NCBI GenBank assembly: GCA_021442155.1
Contig: CM038221.1
Coordinates: 78,012,494 to 78,076,493 of the forward strand
DNA length: 64,000 bases
Source of the DNA: Cymbidium sinense
Lineage: Eukaryota; Streptophyta; Magnoliopsida; Asparagales; Orchidaceae
Direction of reading: 5' to 3'
Part shown: piece by piece, positions 11,500-22,907 of the stretch
Layout of the letters: every line of letters begins with the position of its first letter
How positions within the stretch are numbered: position 1 is the first letter of the stretch
Position numbers and translations under genes: made by a program
The notes under the pieces: generated by a model
What the model was told of the DNA's origin: nothing
The model's input: only the letters and a program-made list of their open reading frames with translations
The model's database searches: none

Positions 11500-12465
11500 A
11501 TGCTCTTCCCCTTTTCTCCTCTCATCCCTAGCCATCATCTAGCTTCTACCTCAATTAACCTCTCCAATTGCAGTAGCCTTCAAGCATAGAAGTTTCAAGC
11601 CACAAGAGTTAAAACTGGATGAGATTATGCTCTCTGATCGTGACCTGCATCAACTCAAAATTAGAGAAAATGTTCTTACATGGATCAATGCTTTTATTTT
11701 TTGCTTCAAACACTCTACTTACTCGCTTCACAGTTCAAGTATTTGAAGATTTAGCTCAGCTGCTTCTTGTGTTGGTTGCTCTCCATATGCTTAGTTCTCG
11801 CTATGTTAAAAATCTCAATAAATCTGCTCGTTTAAATGTTAAGTATGCTGCCTGCTTTGGCTTGCTTAACTAAGTACCTCACTAGTTAAATATTTTATCT
11901 GCTTGCAATTCCATAAATTTCATTGTTGGACAACTCTACCGTTAGAATGCCTTGCATAACTGATGCAGGTGGTGATTTGTCTAATGGTGAAGGGCTGCTC
12001 AACCTTAATCTAATTTCCGTTCAAATGGCTTAAAACATTCACAAAGATGAAGAGGATCCATAAAAAACTAGAGGGTTGCCATGATCAAAGAGGAGAGTTG
12101 CGGGAAAAGATAGCCATCTATCAAGGATGTACTTGGCTTAAGGACTCATTAGGAAAGAGAGGAGGTCATGTCTTGGTTGACCATAGAATGGAAAGAAGTC
12201 CTATCTTCCTTTATTCTACTCTCCTCTCATCCCACTCCTTCACATTCTATTGCTAAAAAGGTACAACATCTTTCTCTCTCTCCTAATTGTTGTCTGAGCC
12301 AAGTCTCATTCTCTTCCCCTTCTTGCACTCTCACCCCTAGCCATCAGCTAGCTTCTACCCTAACCCCACCTCATTAATTACAGCAACCCCTTGAGCATTT
12401 AAAAGTTTCCTCTTTATCTCCATAGATGTTTCAAGCAATGGGAGTGAAAACTAGATGAGGTTTAG
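11500..12465. repeat. Direct repeat pair (about 150 bp) 800 bp apart
   Basis: 11,500-11,640 and 12,300-12,465 share ctcttccccttt, ccctagccatca.ctagcttctacc, the word for 'ttacagcaac/ttgcagtagcc', tttcaagc and aaaactggatgag/aaaactagatgag in the same order. The intervening 660 bp contain an 84-codon plus-strand frame (11,619-11,873) that I do not recognise. This looks like an old local duplication in spacer DNA. Confidence 0.6.
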
Positions 12466-12469
12466 CAAT

Positions 12470-13403
12470 CCTTCATAATCGAATCAATCAAACCTACATC
12501 ACCCACCATCCATTCAACATAACTAATTTCATATCTATTCTTGATATTATTGCATATTCATCTTAACATTCTCATCTCCATCATACCCAGCTTGTTTGTT
12601 TGTTAACATTTTCATTACATTCACCCAAATCCATGTCAACCTATTGAATAGAAAATATTAGCAATTAGTTTGAACTAAAAGACGAGATTGGATATAGTTA
12701 ACCAATGATGCAAATAAACATTACTATTTTTTAAACTAATGTGATGAGAAAAAATTTGGTCTGACTGTAATTACAAGACCTATACCTAAACAATGAAGTA
12801 AATAAACACTACTATTTTAAGAAAAGATCTGTTAGACTAAAAATACAATATTAGTACCAAAAAAAGTGTATTGTCCAAATGTCCAAGTAACATGACTGGT
12901 CTAAAGTAACTCCATATGAGAACCAAGCAAATCAATCTAAATATAAGTTAATCAACTAATCGAATCTGTCATTGCAAGTAGAAATTAAAACTTTGATACC
13001 ATTTCACCCAAGTCATCCAATGCCATATCAGGAAATCCCATTATCAGATTTTTGCATACAAGTACTGTATTTCAGCGTGTTAAAGTGAAATGATATCTAA
13101 GTATGATTGCCTAAATTATAATATGCTCTTCAAACAAGTCCCCTCTAAAACATTAATAATACAATCAATGTATGATTACTGTCCAGCAGGTATGCTTTCA
13201 TCAACTAGTAATTCAAGGATTACCATCATTAAATATTGCATGCACAGAAAGACAGGCACCACAAATAAACTTGATTTTGCTATCATGTAGCATAAACATG
13301 AATGGACAATTAAAGCTGGATATTTAAGCTTACGAAAATCAAAATATTCATGTTATAAAATCAAAATCACGCATGTTAAGTATGATTATGATCCAGATTT
13401 TAC
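12470..13403. other. Downstream intron or flank of the PPI gene; no exon recognised
   Basis: Immediately downstream of the donor site at 13,403 in gene orientation. I looked on the minus strand for the next conserved PPI exon and found none here. Confidence 0.4.
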
Positions 13404-14725
13404 CGACTCATCTCGTTCTTTCCTCAGTAAGTTAAATGCCTGATACGCCTTGTCCCTAGCATCATTGATGGCTACCAGTTCATTTTGTAAGGAATCAAGC
13501 TCTGCCCTTACACCATTTAGCTTTTCCTCCAGATGCTGGATTTTTGCCCTGATTGCTTGTTGTTCTTTTCTTGCTCCATCAAGATCAGCACCTATTAGCT
13601 GAAATTTTTCAGAGTGATTAGAAATATAGATTCTATTGCATGCAAGACAATCAATTTAGGTCAAGATACATATCAAAATGCATCAAAATCAAACTCACTT
13701 TAACTTGATCCTGGATGGCATCTCTCTGACCAAAAGAGTCTTGAATCTTAGCCCTCAAGGCGGCATTAGCAATAACTTTCTCCCTTGATGCTTCAAGTTG
13801 TTTGATTTCTTTAAGCAGCTGTTTTTCCTCAGCCAAGGTGTTGCTTTCATGTTGAATGCAGTACTGTAAGCTGTGGATCTGTTGAAGAAGAATCAGAAGT
13901 TTTAATTGCACACAGTAAAGGGCTAAAAACACTGCTTGGTCAAGCAGTTAGCACTTACAGTTTCATTAAGCTCTTCTTCTGAAGAGCATAAGCCTACACC
14001 TTTTTCTGTTAGAGAATTTTTTGTGCCACGAAGCTTTCCCAAAGCAGTCTGAAGAGGTTCCATTTCCTTTCTTTTCCCATCCATAACTGCACGGAACTGC
14101 CTTTCTTCTTCTTGCAATGGTTTTAATTGTGAGATCAGATCAGCCTTTTCAGACTACAAAAAGTTGCAGAATGTCTTAGTGTAGCCATTCATCTAACATT
14201 TGCATACCATTAAAAAAAAAGCACCAACTTGTATTAAATAAAGCCAAATATACTTGAAAAGCCCTTTTGGTTCATAAGGTCATAAGCTTGTATGATGTTG
14301 ATGTAATGGAAAGAAAAAAAATGCAAGAATTGGAGACTAATTAGATCATAACCTACCCTTTTTTCCCTCAATGCCTCAGTGATCTGCATCCGGGCTTGAG
14401 TTTTCTTTTGAACCTCCCTGTCAGCATGATCTATTTTTGCTTTGAACTTTGGATCCTCATAAGATCTGTACCTAATAAAATAGAGGAAATGTGTTGGCTT
14501 GTTTTCAGGCCACTCATCTACAGCATCCTTAGGGACCACAGAATCAAGCACATATTCAACTTCTTTTGTCTCTCCATTCACCACACTTGAACTGTTCGCT
14601 AAATCAGATTTTTCTGAGCTATCAGCCTTATTCATCCTTCTACTCTTTTCCACATTGCCTTCCTCGTCAATCACAGTTTTTACCTGCTCAGGAGTGATAT
14701 CTGCCCCGAGTACTTCCATAACCAT
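13404..14725 (-). CDS. PPI1: Proton pump-interactor (PPI) family protein, N-terminal half, four coding exons
   Basis: PPI1 family proteins bind the regulatory C-terminus of the plasma-membrane H+-ATPase and stimulate it; they are largely coiled-coil with a C-terminal membrane anchor. Coding exons on the minus strand: 14,357-14,725 (start MVMEVLGADI; the second Met at residue 3 is also possible), 13,959-14,153, 13,699-13,878 and 13,404-13,598, all phase 0. Donors are gtaggt, gtaagt, gtgagt and gtaaaa; acceptors end ttttgtag, ttcaacag and tttcag. Exon 1 has the conserved core around THFLYFIRYRSYEDPKFKAK and then a charged helix. Exons 2-4 are charged heptad-rich coiled coil (QEEERQFRAVMDGKRKE, AKIQDSFGQRDAIQDQ, KAYQAFNLLRKERDES). 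The four exons give 313 residues, about half the usual length. The remaining coiled coil and the C-terminal anchor are not found to the left, so either an intron exceeds 13.4 kb or the gene is truncated. Confidence 0.85.
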
Positions 14726-14735
14726 TTTTTTTCTG

Positions 14736-15575
14736 CCAAAGTGAACAAGTTTAAATTAGATGCAAGTCTTTGGAAAACCACTGAAATACAAGACATCCTG
14801 AAGCTATCTAGTCCATAATTTAGATGAATTAAATATCAGCCCATCCTCCTTCCATGGAAAGGTCAGGAATTTGAATCAACTCAAAAAGGAACTCTCCTCA
14901 AATGTACAAGAAGAGAATCATTCATGCAAATATTGTATATGAAGCTAACGATGGAATGAAGAACGTTCAGTTAACCAGATGGTACCCATAAGGAGCCTTC
15001 TTTCAATAGCTATCTACAAATAAGTTGATTTAAATTGATAAACTGCAATATAGATCACAGAAAAATGTTTGCTCATTAATATCATACCATGCATCACCCA
15101 AAGATTCAGTTCTATAAATGCACATAAAGCATTACACAATCACCAATAACATTTGCTTTCCACATTTTACAAATTAAAAAAAAAAACAAGGTTATCTTCA
15201 GTATTTATCCACAAACAATATGCAGTAAAAATACATTGAAATCACCCAAACAAGATTGAGGGAAAGTCTTAAAACCTAGGACTGTATGAATCATAATACA
15301 AGGTAAAAATAATGTTTCTCAGAAGAAAGCTAAGATTCTCAAGAATGAAATTAGCCTACAAACACAATTCGTAAGCTTGATAACCAACAACAATCAGCGA
15401 TCAGCACTAAATTCCATAGTTCGCAACATTGACCTAACCAAAAGCCGATGACCATCCGATCGCGCTATCAAAGGAGGGGAAACACAAGGAAAAAAAGAAC
15501 ATTTCTCTCCTTTAACAACGGATCGAATGAATAAAAGCGAAATTTTAATAAAAATAGCACGTGGTTATTTCTTAC
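14736..15575 (-). other. 5'-UTR intron of the PPI gene
   Basis: The acceptor is ttggcag at 14,736, ten bases before the start codon. The donor is ctaag|gtaagaaat at 15,575/15,576. The intron is AT-rich with no coding capacity. A leader intron of this kind is common in constitutively expressed plant genes. Confidence 0.65.
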
Positions 15576-15900
15576 CTTAGATCGAAGAAAATCGGTCTGT
15601 GAGGAAGGGGACTTCTTTAAATGGGAGGGAGAGAAATAAGAGAAGAGATGGGTGTCAGATCTCCCGCCTCACCTCTCTTCTAATGATCACAGGGTTATAA
15701 TTTCAGCTATCGTCCACCGGCAAAAGGCATGAGGGAGAGAGAGAGAGAGAGAGAGAGAGGCGAAGTGAAACGGCCCTTTTAAGAGAGATCTCCGAGCGGT
15801 AGAGACGGGTTCGAACTGCGGTTTTTTCTTGACATTCATCGTCTTCCACTTTCCTTGGTCCAGGGGAGTCTCCACAATACACCGAAATATGTGACCTTAG
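15576..15900 (-). promoter_or_regulatory. 5'-UTR exon and core promoter region of the PPI gene
   Basis: Upstream of the leader intron, composition shifts to a GC-richer, CT-rich stretch typical of plant leaders. A (GA)n microsatellite at 15,733-15,758 (CT on the gene strand) resembles Y-patch/GAGA promoter tracts. A weak TATA-like ttataaccc (minus strand) lies at about 15,696-15,704. The transcription start cannot be placed exactly. Confidence 0.5.
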
Positions 15901-17068
15901 ATTACTACTAGATGTGAATAACGGACGCGTGGCTACGGTTGAAGATTATTGGAGGGTGAATGACTTTGATCATCACCGCGTGGCGGATCGGAGAAGGCAG
16001 AGCGGTGTTCTGGGGAGGACGGCAGGATGAGCGAGGTGGAGAATGCGAGGAATTTGTTACATAAATTTATTGAGATCGTTGAGAGACGGAGACCATTTGA
16101 ATCAATAGGCTTTTTTTTTTTTTTTGACTGAAAAAAAATATAGGATAAAATAAATTTTATAAAATTATTTTTAAATTATATTCATAATTTAATCTTTATA
16201 AAACGATAATAGCGGCGGCGGCGATAGCGTATTATGGCGACTAAAGACAGTCGACAAGATGATATATCACTTGTATGTTTGGAATTAAATCAATTTGAAT
16301 AAATGATTTGACGAATTTCAAATAAACCAAAATCAACTCTTTCAATGTATTTTAAATACATTACATTACTTTAAAATTTTACTTTGCACAACGTCAAATA
16401 CAAAAAATTTTAAAATAAAATTAAAATCTCTTATATTTAGTTTAATTTATATCAAAAATTCATCATTCCAAATAGTTCCTAAATTAGAAAAAAAATAATG
16501 CATCGTAGAAAAAAAAAAAAGTAAGACACAATTAGGAACGCGGCTCAGAAAAAAAATAAAAATGTTAATTTTTTTAAAAAATATGTCTAATAAATTTAAT
16601 ATGTATTTAAAGTACTGTTTTTAATGATTTATTTTTCACATCGTTATTACAAGTCAATTTGGCAACTATTTTTTTTTTCAAAAATTTATATGATAAAAAA
16701 TTTATTTTTAAAAATTAAATATATTAAAATGTGATAATCATAAGAAAACTATTATTTGACTTTTATAAAAAAAGTTTACAATACATATAAAAACTTGAAA
16801 AAAATTTATTTTTCTACAATAATTTTATAATCATTTTTATAAAAAGCTATAGTTGCTACAAATAAACTCTTAATTTCTAATAAATATCAATACACATCCC
16901 ATAAATACTAAATGTCAAAAAAAATCAACAATGTTTTAAAGTGAAATAAGTAAAATTTGCCACGACTTGCACACACATATTAAAAGTTTTATATGCAAGA
17001 GCATGCAATACATTAAAGGGAATCACTCCAATTTTTTCATAAGCTATCACAAGATAAGCAGATTTATG
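15901..17068. other. Intergenic AT-rich DNA
   Basis: No gene or named repeat seen. A short gcggcggcggcga stretch at 16,211-16,225 and several A/T runs occur. Confidence 0.5.
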
Positions 17069-17073
17069 ACTAT

Positions 17074-17968
17074 TATTGCATGTTAGAAAATCAGTTATGG
17101 TAGAGTAAAAGTTTATATCTTAGCCTTATTATGAAATCAAATGAGTATTTAAAAGTGAATCGAAAACTCAGAGAAATTTTAACGTGAAAATCAAAAGAGG
17201 GAAAAAATCAGGGGTCCGGGTAAAAGCTTATATTTATTTTGGAGTATAAGTTTTCAGATAACGGGATTACATAATGTATATTAGATATAAATGCTGACAA
17301 AATGGCAACAATACATATGATAATGAAACAAGGGTGACTAATGATGAAAGTCGTCGAGGATGGCCAGCGAAAGCGAAGATAACGTCAGGTCAGTGATGAC
17401 AAATAATGCGTGGCGGTAAACCCGCTCGATGGTTGGCAGCGATGTCGGCAACGATGATGGGCAACGATAGCCGGCGACGAGAAGCGCAGTAGTGGTGGCG
17501 GTGACCGGCAAACAGATTAACCGGCAACGATCAGCTGGGTGGCAGTAGCAGCGGCGAGCCGATGGTAGGCAGCAGGGGTGATGTGACCGTCAGTGGTGCA
17601 CGATTATGCAGGATTTTCAAGCTTTAGTTCTCATCTCTCTTGCTTGGTCTTCCTCATATATGAAGAATGATGATTTATAGATTGGAGGTGTGGTGTCTCC
17701 TTCATACATACAAAATCAGAACCACTCCTCTCCATGGACGAAAAAAATGATTCCTTTGATCATATGATGTATTTTGTGTATTTGAATGCCTAAATGAAAT
17801 TCGAGTATAAGATCTTAGGCTTGTTAGATCAAAACAAATCAGACAAATCAATTTGACTATTAACACTCCATATTTAAGAGTCGATTGATAATAAGTGATC
17901 TGTAGTCGAGTAATCGACAGCCGACATCAAGATTCGCGGCCGACCAAGTGAAATTTTCGTGGTCATAT
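17074..17968 (-). repeat. Element A 3' LTR
   Basis: In element orientation it begins atatgacc right after the polypurine tract and ends ctaacatgcaata; the terminal TG/CA pair has decayed. Shares with the other LTRs the catatgatgtatttt word and a TATA region (degenerate here, gatttatagattgg near 17,672). The segment 17,350-17,590 is a GC-rich, imperfectly repeated gatggtcggcgacg-type block. Confidence 0.85.
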
Positions 17969-18029
17969 CCCCCTATTTTGGATGATATTATCTCAATCAT
18001 CCAAAAAATATATATGTCGAATACTTAAA

Positions 18030-18690
18030 AATAGCGATTCTTCAATGAAATTTAAAGCGTCTACATACATTTTGAGAGAACTGATCTTCATGAGCAGTGA
18101 TTATGATCACGGAAGCAAGGGCCGGATGTATGCACGTGCAGCGCAAGGTTTTAGTTATGGACCCATCCGAACACTTAGCGTGTCGCAACCGCGGATTTGA
18201 AGGGTCGGTCGTGGTGTGAAGGTTTGGAGTGGGTGGGCCAAGCTTGTGGGTTTTGACCGAAGGCGACAACGGCCGTTTACGAGAAGGACCGAATGGCGGT
18301 GGAATCCAACGTGAGGCATGGCTGGCACGGATGCAGATTCGACGAGGCGCGTGGTGGCCTAATGCTGGTCGGTGCAGCGGATCAGTCGGATGGCTTAATC
18401 GGGCCACGGATTTCGTCGCTGAGTGGGCCTTGAACCGCCAGGCGCTGAACGCTGGTCGCGCCAAACCGCTGCAGCTGAACGCAGGTCTGCGCCAGAGGTC
18501 ATGATGAACGCGTCGAGCCACGGGGCGAGAACCTGTGTCATGTGCCATGCCCATGGTAAAAACGCCTGCTTTTCCCCATTTTGGCCTGTTTCTACCCGTT
18601 TTGAGCAATTTTGAACAATTTTAGGTGGTTTTTAGCAATTTTTGACATTTTTGCCCTTATATGGGGTCTATAAAAACCTCCTAGGGTCAG
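18030..18690 (-). other. GC-rich non-repetitive internal segment of element A
   Basis: Matches the corresponding part of element B (about 37,670-38,350). A 188-codon minus-strand frame (18,042-18,608) runs through it, but B does not keep the frame and I recognise no domain. It is treated as non-coding. Confidence 0.5.
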
Positions 18691-18699
18691 GGGAGAAGG

Positions 18700-19390
18700 C
18701 ACACTCCTCATATGTTGGAGTGTCCCTCTTCTTCTTAAAAGGAGGTCGTTCGAAGGCGATCAAGGCCCGCAGTACATACGTCATGGTTCCAGTTTTCTCT
18801 CGAAAGAGGCATCAACTGGCCTCGTTGGACCGACCGGGTTTAGAGGCGATCAAGGCTTGCGGTACATACATCGTGTCTACAATTTTTCCTCGAAAGAGGC
18901 AACAAATGTACTCATTGGAAGGACCGAGTTGGAGATCAAGCGCACATAATGCCATGTCCCTCGAAAGAGGAGTCAATCATCCGGGCCGACCGGGTTTGAA
19001 GGAGATCAAGATCCGTGGTACATACGTCGTTTCTATAGTTTTCCCTCGAAAGAGGCGTCAACTATACTCGTCGGACCGACCGGGTTCGGAGGCGATCAAG
19101 GCCCGCAGATATATGTCGTCTCCCTCGAAGAGATGTCAATCATTGCCGGACCGACCGGTTGAGGAAGCAAGGCGCGGTACACGGGCGTGTCTATTTTCCC
19201 TCGAAAGAGGCATCAATCAGACTCGGACCGACCGGTCGGAGGCGATCAAGGTCCGCATACATACAACTGTCTACAATTTTCCTCGAAGAATCAATCAGAT
19301 CGTCGGATCGACCGGTTCGAGGCGATCAACCAGATACGACGTGGTTCCGCTTTTCGAAAGAGCGCAACTATACTCGCCGGACCAGGCCGG
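18700..19390 (-). repeat. Element A tandem array III, about 80-bp unit
   Basis: Seven to eight imperfect units on the plus strand, each with ccctcgaaagaggc, a gaccgaccggg word, ggcgatcaaggcccg and ggtacatacgtcg. The repeats create a 253-codon frame (18,642-19,403) that is not a gene: its residues are just the repeat translated with drifting phase. Confidence 0.85.
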
Positions 19391-20240
19391 CGATAAGCGA
19401 TGATAACCGGCGATGGGTCGATCACGATGCGACGATGGTCGGCGGCGGGGACCGGTGATGGTGGTCGGCGAGTATAACCAGCAACGATGGTGTCAACCCG
19501 CAGATATGGCCGGCAATGGTCGACATGATGATCACGATCGCGTGGTGGTGACCGCAGACGTGGTAGCGACGGATGGCGGCAATGCGAACCAAGAATAGCG
19601 GCATGATAACGCCGTGATCGGTGAGGATGACCGGCGAAATGGTGAAAAAGATCTTTACGATGGTCGACGACAGATGCAGAACGGGGTGCTACCGACGCGG
19701 CAAGGCAATCGGCGAACAGAAGCGACGCATTCAGGGCCTGTAGTAGCGAGATGCTGACGATGGTGGTGACCGGAGAGATCACGATGGTGGTGGTGACCGC
19801 GATGAATGGTAGCAGTGGTAGCACCGACGGGTGGTAAAATCAACCAATGCCGCAATGAATATAGCGGCATCGAATCAGCGGGATGACCGGCGACGATGGT
19901 GGTGACCGGCGGAGATTGCCGCGATGGTCGACTGCGACCGCAACGGGTTGGCCCACGGTGGTCGGCAGCAAATGCCGAAGACGCGGCGACGGCACCTGGT
20001 GAATGCGGATGACCGGCCGATGGTGGTGACTGGCGGAGATTGCGGCGATGTCGCCGAGCACCGGCAATAGACGCAACCGCATGCGAATCGGCGCGACCGC
20101 GACTGCAAATGATGGTAGACCGCGATCTGCGGTTGGCGTCGACGGGTGGTCGGCAAGGCAACGGCGACAGTGATGGCGACCGCCGGTAGTCGGCGGGGAT
20201 GATCGGCGACGATGGTGGTGACTGGAAGAGATTACCGGTG
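19385..20240 (-). repeat. Element A GC-rich array II, irregular units of about 130 bp
   Basis: Imperfect repeats around gatgaccggcgacgatggtg and gtgaccggcggagatt, at about 19,625, 19,755, 19,882, 20,009 and 20,199. Frames are open on both strands because of composition. Similar words occur in the LTRs of the same family. Confidence 0.75.
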
Positions 20241-20244
20241 ATGG

Positions 20245-21210
20245 TGATGATTTTTGACCTATCTGAGGTTGTTTGTTAGAGTGTGACTCAATGACATTAA
20301 CCCGATGATATTAACCTCTGTGGAAGAGGTTGAATTGAATTCGCTGAAGATTTTGACCCATCCAAGTTATTTTCGAGTGTTACCCATGACGCGTTAACAT
20401 GTGTGGAAGAGGCCGGAAGTCCACCAAGGACCTTTTGACCTATCCTAGGTATTAGCCAAAGTGTTATTTGACTTCTTACATATGTGGAGTAGGTGCAGAG
20501 TTTTGACCTATCCGAGATTTTTTGTCAGAGTCTTTGCTCGATGACGTTAACCTATGTGGAGTAGGTGCGAAGTTTTGATCTATCCGAGGTTGTTTGTCAG
20601 AGTCTTTGCTCGATGACGTTAACCTATATCAAACAAATCGAATCAATCCGGTGATTTTGACCCATCCGGTTGTCAGTGTTCGATGATGGCGTTAACCTGT
20701 ATGGAAGAGGTTGAATTGAATCCGCTGAGTATTTTTGACCTATCTGAGATTGTTTGTCAGAGTGTTATCCGATGATGTTAACATGTATGGAAGAGGTTGA
20801 ATTGAATCCGCTGAGGATTTTTGACCTATCCGAGATTATTTGTCGATGCACCCGACGCAACTGTGGAAGAGGTTGAACTAAATCCGCTGAGAATTTTTGA
20901 AATATCCGAGGTTGTTTGTCAGAGTGTTACTGGATGATGTTAACCTGTATATAAGAGGTTGAATATAATCCACTGAGGATTTTTGACCTATTCGAGGTTG
21001 TTTGTTAGAGTGCTACTCGATGACGTTAACCTGTATGGAATAGGTGCGATGTTTTGATCTATCCGAGGTTATTTGTTAGAGTCTTTGCTCGATGACATTA
21101 ACTTGTATGGAAGAGATCGAATTAAAACTGCTGAGGATTTTTGACCTATCCGAGGTTGTTTGTCAAAGTATTCGCTCAATGACATTAACCTGTGTGGAAT
21201 GGGTCAAATC
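20245..21210 (-). repeat. Element A tandem array I, about 80-bp unit, 12 copies
   Basis: On the plus strand the word ttttgacctatccgaggttg recurs about twelve times between 20,248 and 21,142, each time followed by a tttgtcagagt, a cgatgacgttaacctg and a tggaagaggttgaatt word. Element B has about five units of the same array at 35,730-36,180, so copy number differs between family members. Confidence 0.88.
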
Positions 21211-21505
21211 AAATTATTTGTTTGAGCTTGTAGCCAAAGTTGCTGACCTTTATCTTTCTCATATTTGAGTTACTAACGATAATCAATTAGATATCCATAA
21301 TATCGATTTGGATAATCTTTTGAGATTAAGAGTTGCCCCCCAGTTTTCGACAAAATCTGAAGAAGTGAAGTTTGATGAATCTTCATTCTTAGTTTGAGCT
21401 CCTTAAAAACTTGAAATGCTCCACCTGGATGGTGGTTTTGATCTTGTTGGGAAGCTTGGTCATACAAGATGAAATAATGGGAATCGGCCCCACATATGGC
21501 CAAAC

Positions 21506-22458
21506 TGTTGTGCTAGAAACTAGTGGGCAGAGTAAAAGTTTACTTTAGCCTTGTGAAATCCAAAGACACACAGTATTTAAAGAGTGAACAAAAAAAACTC
21601 TAGAAATTTTAACTTGAAAATCTAAAAAGAGGAAAAAATCACGGGCTAGGTAAAAAGTTTCCACTATATATTTATTTTGGAGTACAAATTTTCCCGATAA
21701 CAGGATTACATAATTGTATATGAGAAGGGCTTACAATGGGAATCCCAAAATCAGGCAATAACAACCATATAGTAATGGTGAACAGTGGGAGTCAGAGACT
21801 GACGATGAAGATCATCGGGATGGTGACCGGCGAAGATGGCCATCGAGATCACGGGCGGACCACGATGGTAATCGGTGGTGACAAAGGCCGATGGTCGGCG
21901 ATGATGATGAATGATGGTTGACGACGATGACCGCTGGAGGGCGGTGAAGGATCGATGCGGATGACCGATGGAGATTGACGATGGCAAGGATCAGCGGTGG
22001 CGGCTGACGGTAGTGGTTGGTAACCAACGCGAGTGGTCAGCAACCGTCGAGTGGTGACACGATTATGCTTGGAGAATTTTCAAGCTTTAGAGTTCTCTCC
22101 TCTCTCTTGCTTGGCCTCTCTCATATGAAAAATGATTGGCTATTTATAGATTGGAGGAGTGGCATCTCTGTAAATACATGCAAAATCCAAACCACTCCTC
22201 TCCATCGGACGGCTCAAAATGATTCCTTTGATCATATGATGTATTGTGTGTATTTGAATGCTCAAATAAAGTCAGAATTATGAGATCTTGGGCTTGTTAG
22301 ATCCGGCTCGTCAAGACACTTGATTTGACTATAAACACTCCATGTTTAAGAGTCGATTGATAATAAGCACTTGATCTCGGTTAATCTTGATTCAGAATCA
22401 AATTGCTTTCGACATCAAGATTCGTGCTTTGACTAGTGAAATTTTCAGGGTCATATTA
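21506..22458 (-). repeat. Element A 5' LTR with promoter
   Basis: In element orientation runs from taatatgaccctg to ctagcacaaca. A TATA box (ctataaata in element orientation, plus-strand tatttata at 22,141-22,148) sits at the same place as in the other family LTRs. The GC-rich block at 21,790-22,060 is longer than in element B. The LTR is followed by gtttggccatatgtggggcc, in which the primer-binding site must lie; the tRNA could not be assigned. Confidence 0.85.
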
Positions 22459-22463
22459 ACTAT

Positions 22464-22907
22464 GATGGCTCAAGTTAGATGACTTTGAAAACTTATAAGT
22501 CAAAATAACCTAAGCTTTATGAACATAGCATCTTTATCAAAGATCATGATGAAATCAATATTTTTCCTTTAACATGATGAATCTCTTAATTTATGCCTCA
22601 TTTGAAGTCCCTGTCTTAATGAGTTGATACTTAAGAATGCGCATGTAATTGATGTAAAAAATAGAGAATGCTTAAAATTTGCAATTTCAACAATCAAACC
22701 TTCAACCTGATTGAGCAAGATGGGGCACATAAATCACTCAGAACAAAGCTGTAAATCTTTGGATTATGTTCTTATGAAGTTGAGATTGGGGGGTTCATAT
22801 TCCCAAAGCACACATTTGCCTTAGCGACTCAGACAATCTCTACTGAAACATCAAGGTGTATGCAAGGGTTGTCGCCAAAGATATGCTTATAATGATCTTT
22901 AATAGAG
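22464..22907. other. Short spacer without a recognisable gene
   Basis: Non-repetitive AT-rich DNA between element A and a LINE; nothing identified. Confidence 0.45.

Larger units (their letters stand above)
17074..22458 (-). mobile_element. Complete non-autonomous LTR retrotransposon, element A
   Basis: A 5,385-bp element flanked by a perfect 5-bp target duplication, actat at 17,069-17,073 and 22,459-22,463. In element orientation it has a 5' LTR (21,506-22,458), a leader starting gtttggccatatg, tandem array I (20,245-21,210), a GC-rich array II (19,385-20,240), array III (18,700-19,390), a GC-rich non-repetitive part (18,030-18,690), a polypurine tract aaaataggggg and a 3' LTR (17,074-17,968). 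No gag, protease, reverse transcriptase or integrase motif occurs in any frame, so it must be moved by proteins from elsewhere. The long frames in the GC-rich arrays are artefacts of composition. Element B (34,567-39,224) and the solo LTR at 60,624-61,452 are the same family. Confidence 0.88.

Noticed and set aside
18042..18608. 188-codon minus-strand frame in element A, possible retrotransposon-captured gene
   Set aside because: No recognisable motif, and the homologous segment of element B (37,700-38,350) does not maintain the frame.
18642..19403. 253-codon plus-strand open frame, the second longest in the window
   Set aside because: It is array III of element A translated through; the period is not kept in phase, element B does not preserve it, and no domain is visible.
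18700..21210. Regular direct repeats that superficially resemble a CRISPR array
   Set aside because: Units are about 80 bp, diverged, without unique spacers, and lie inside an LTR element in a plant genome.
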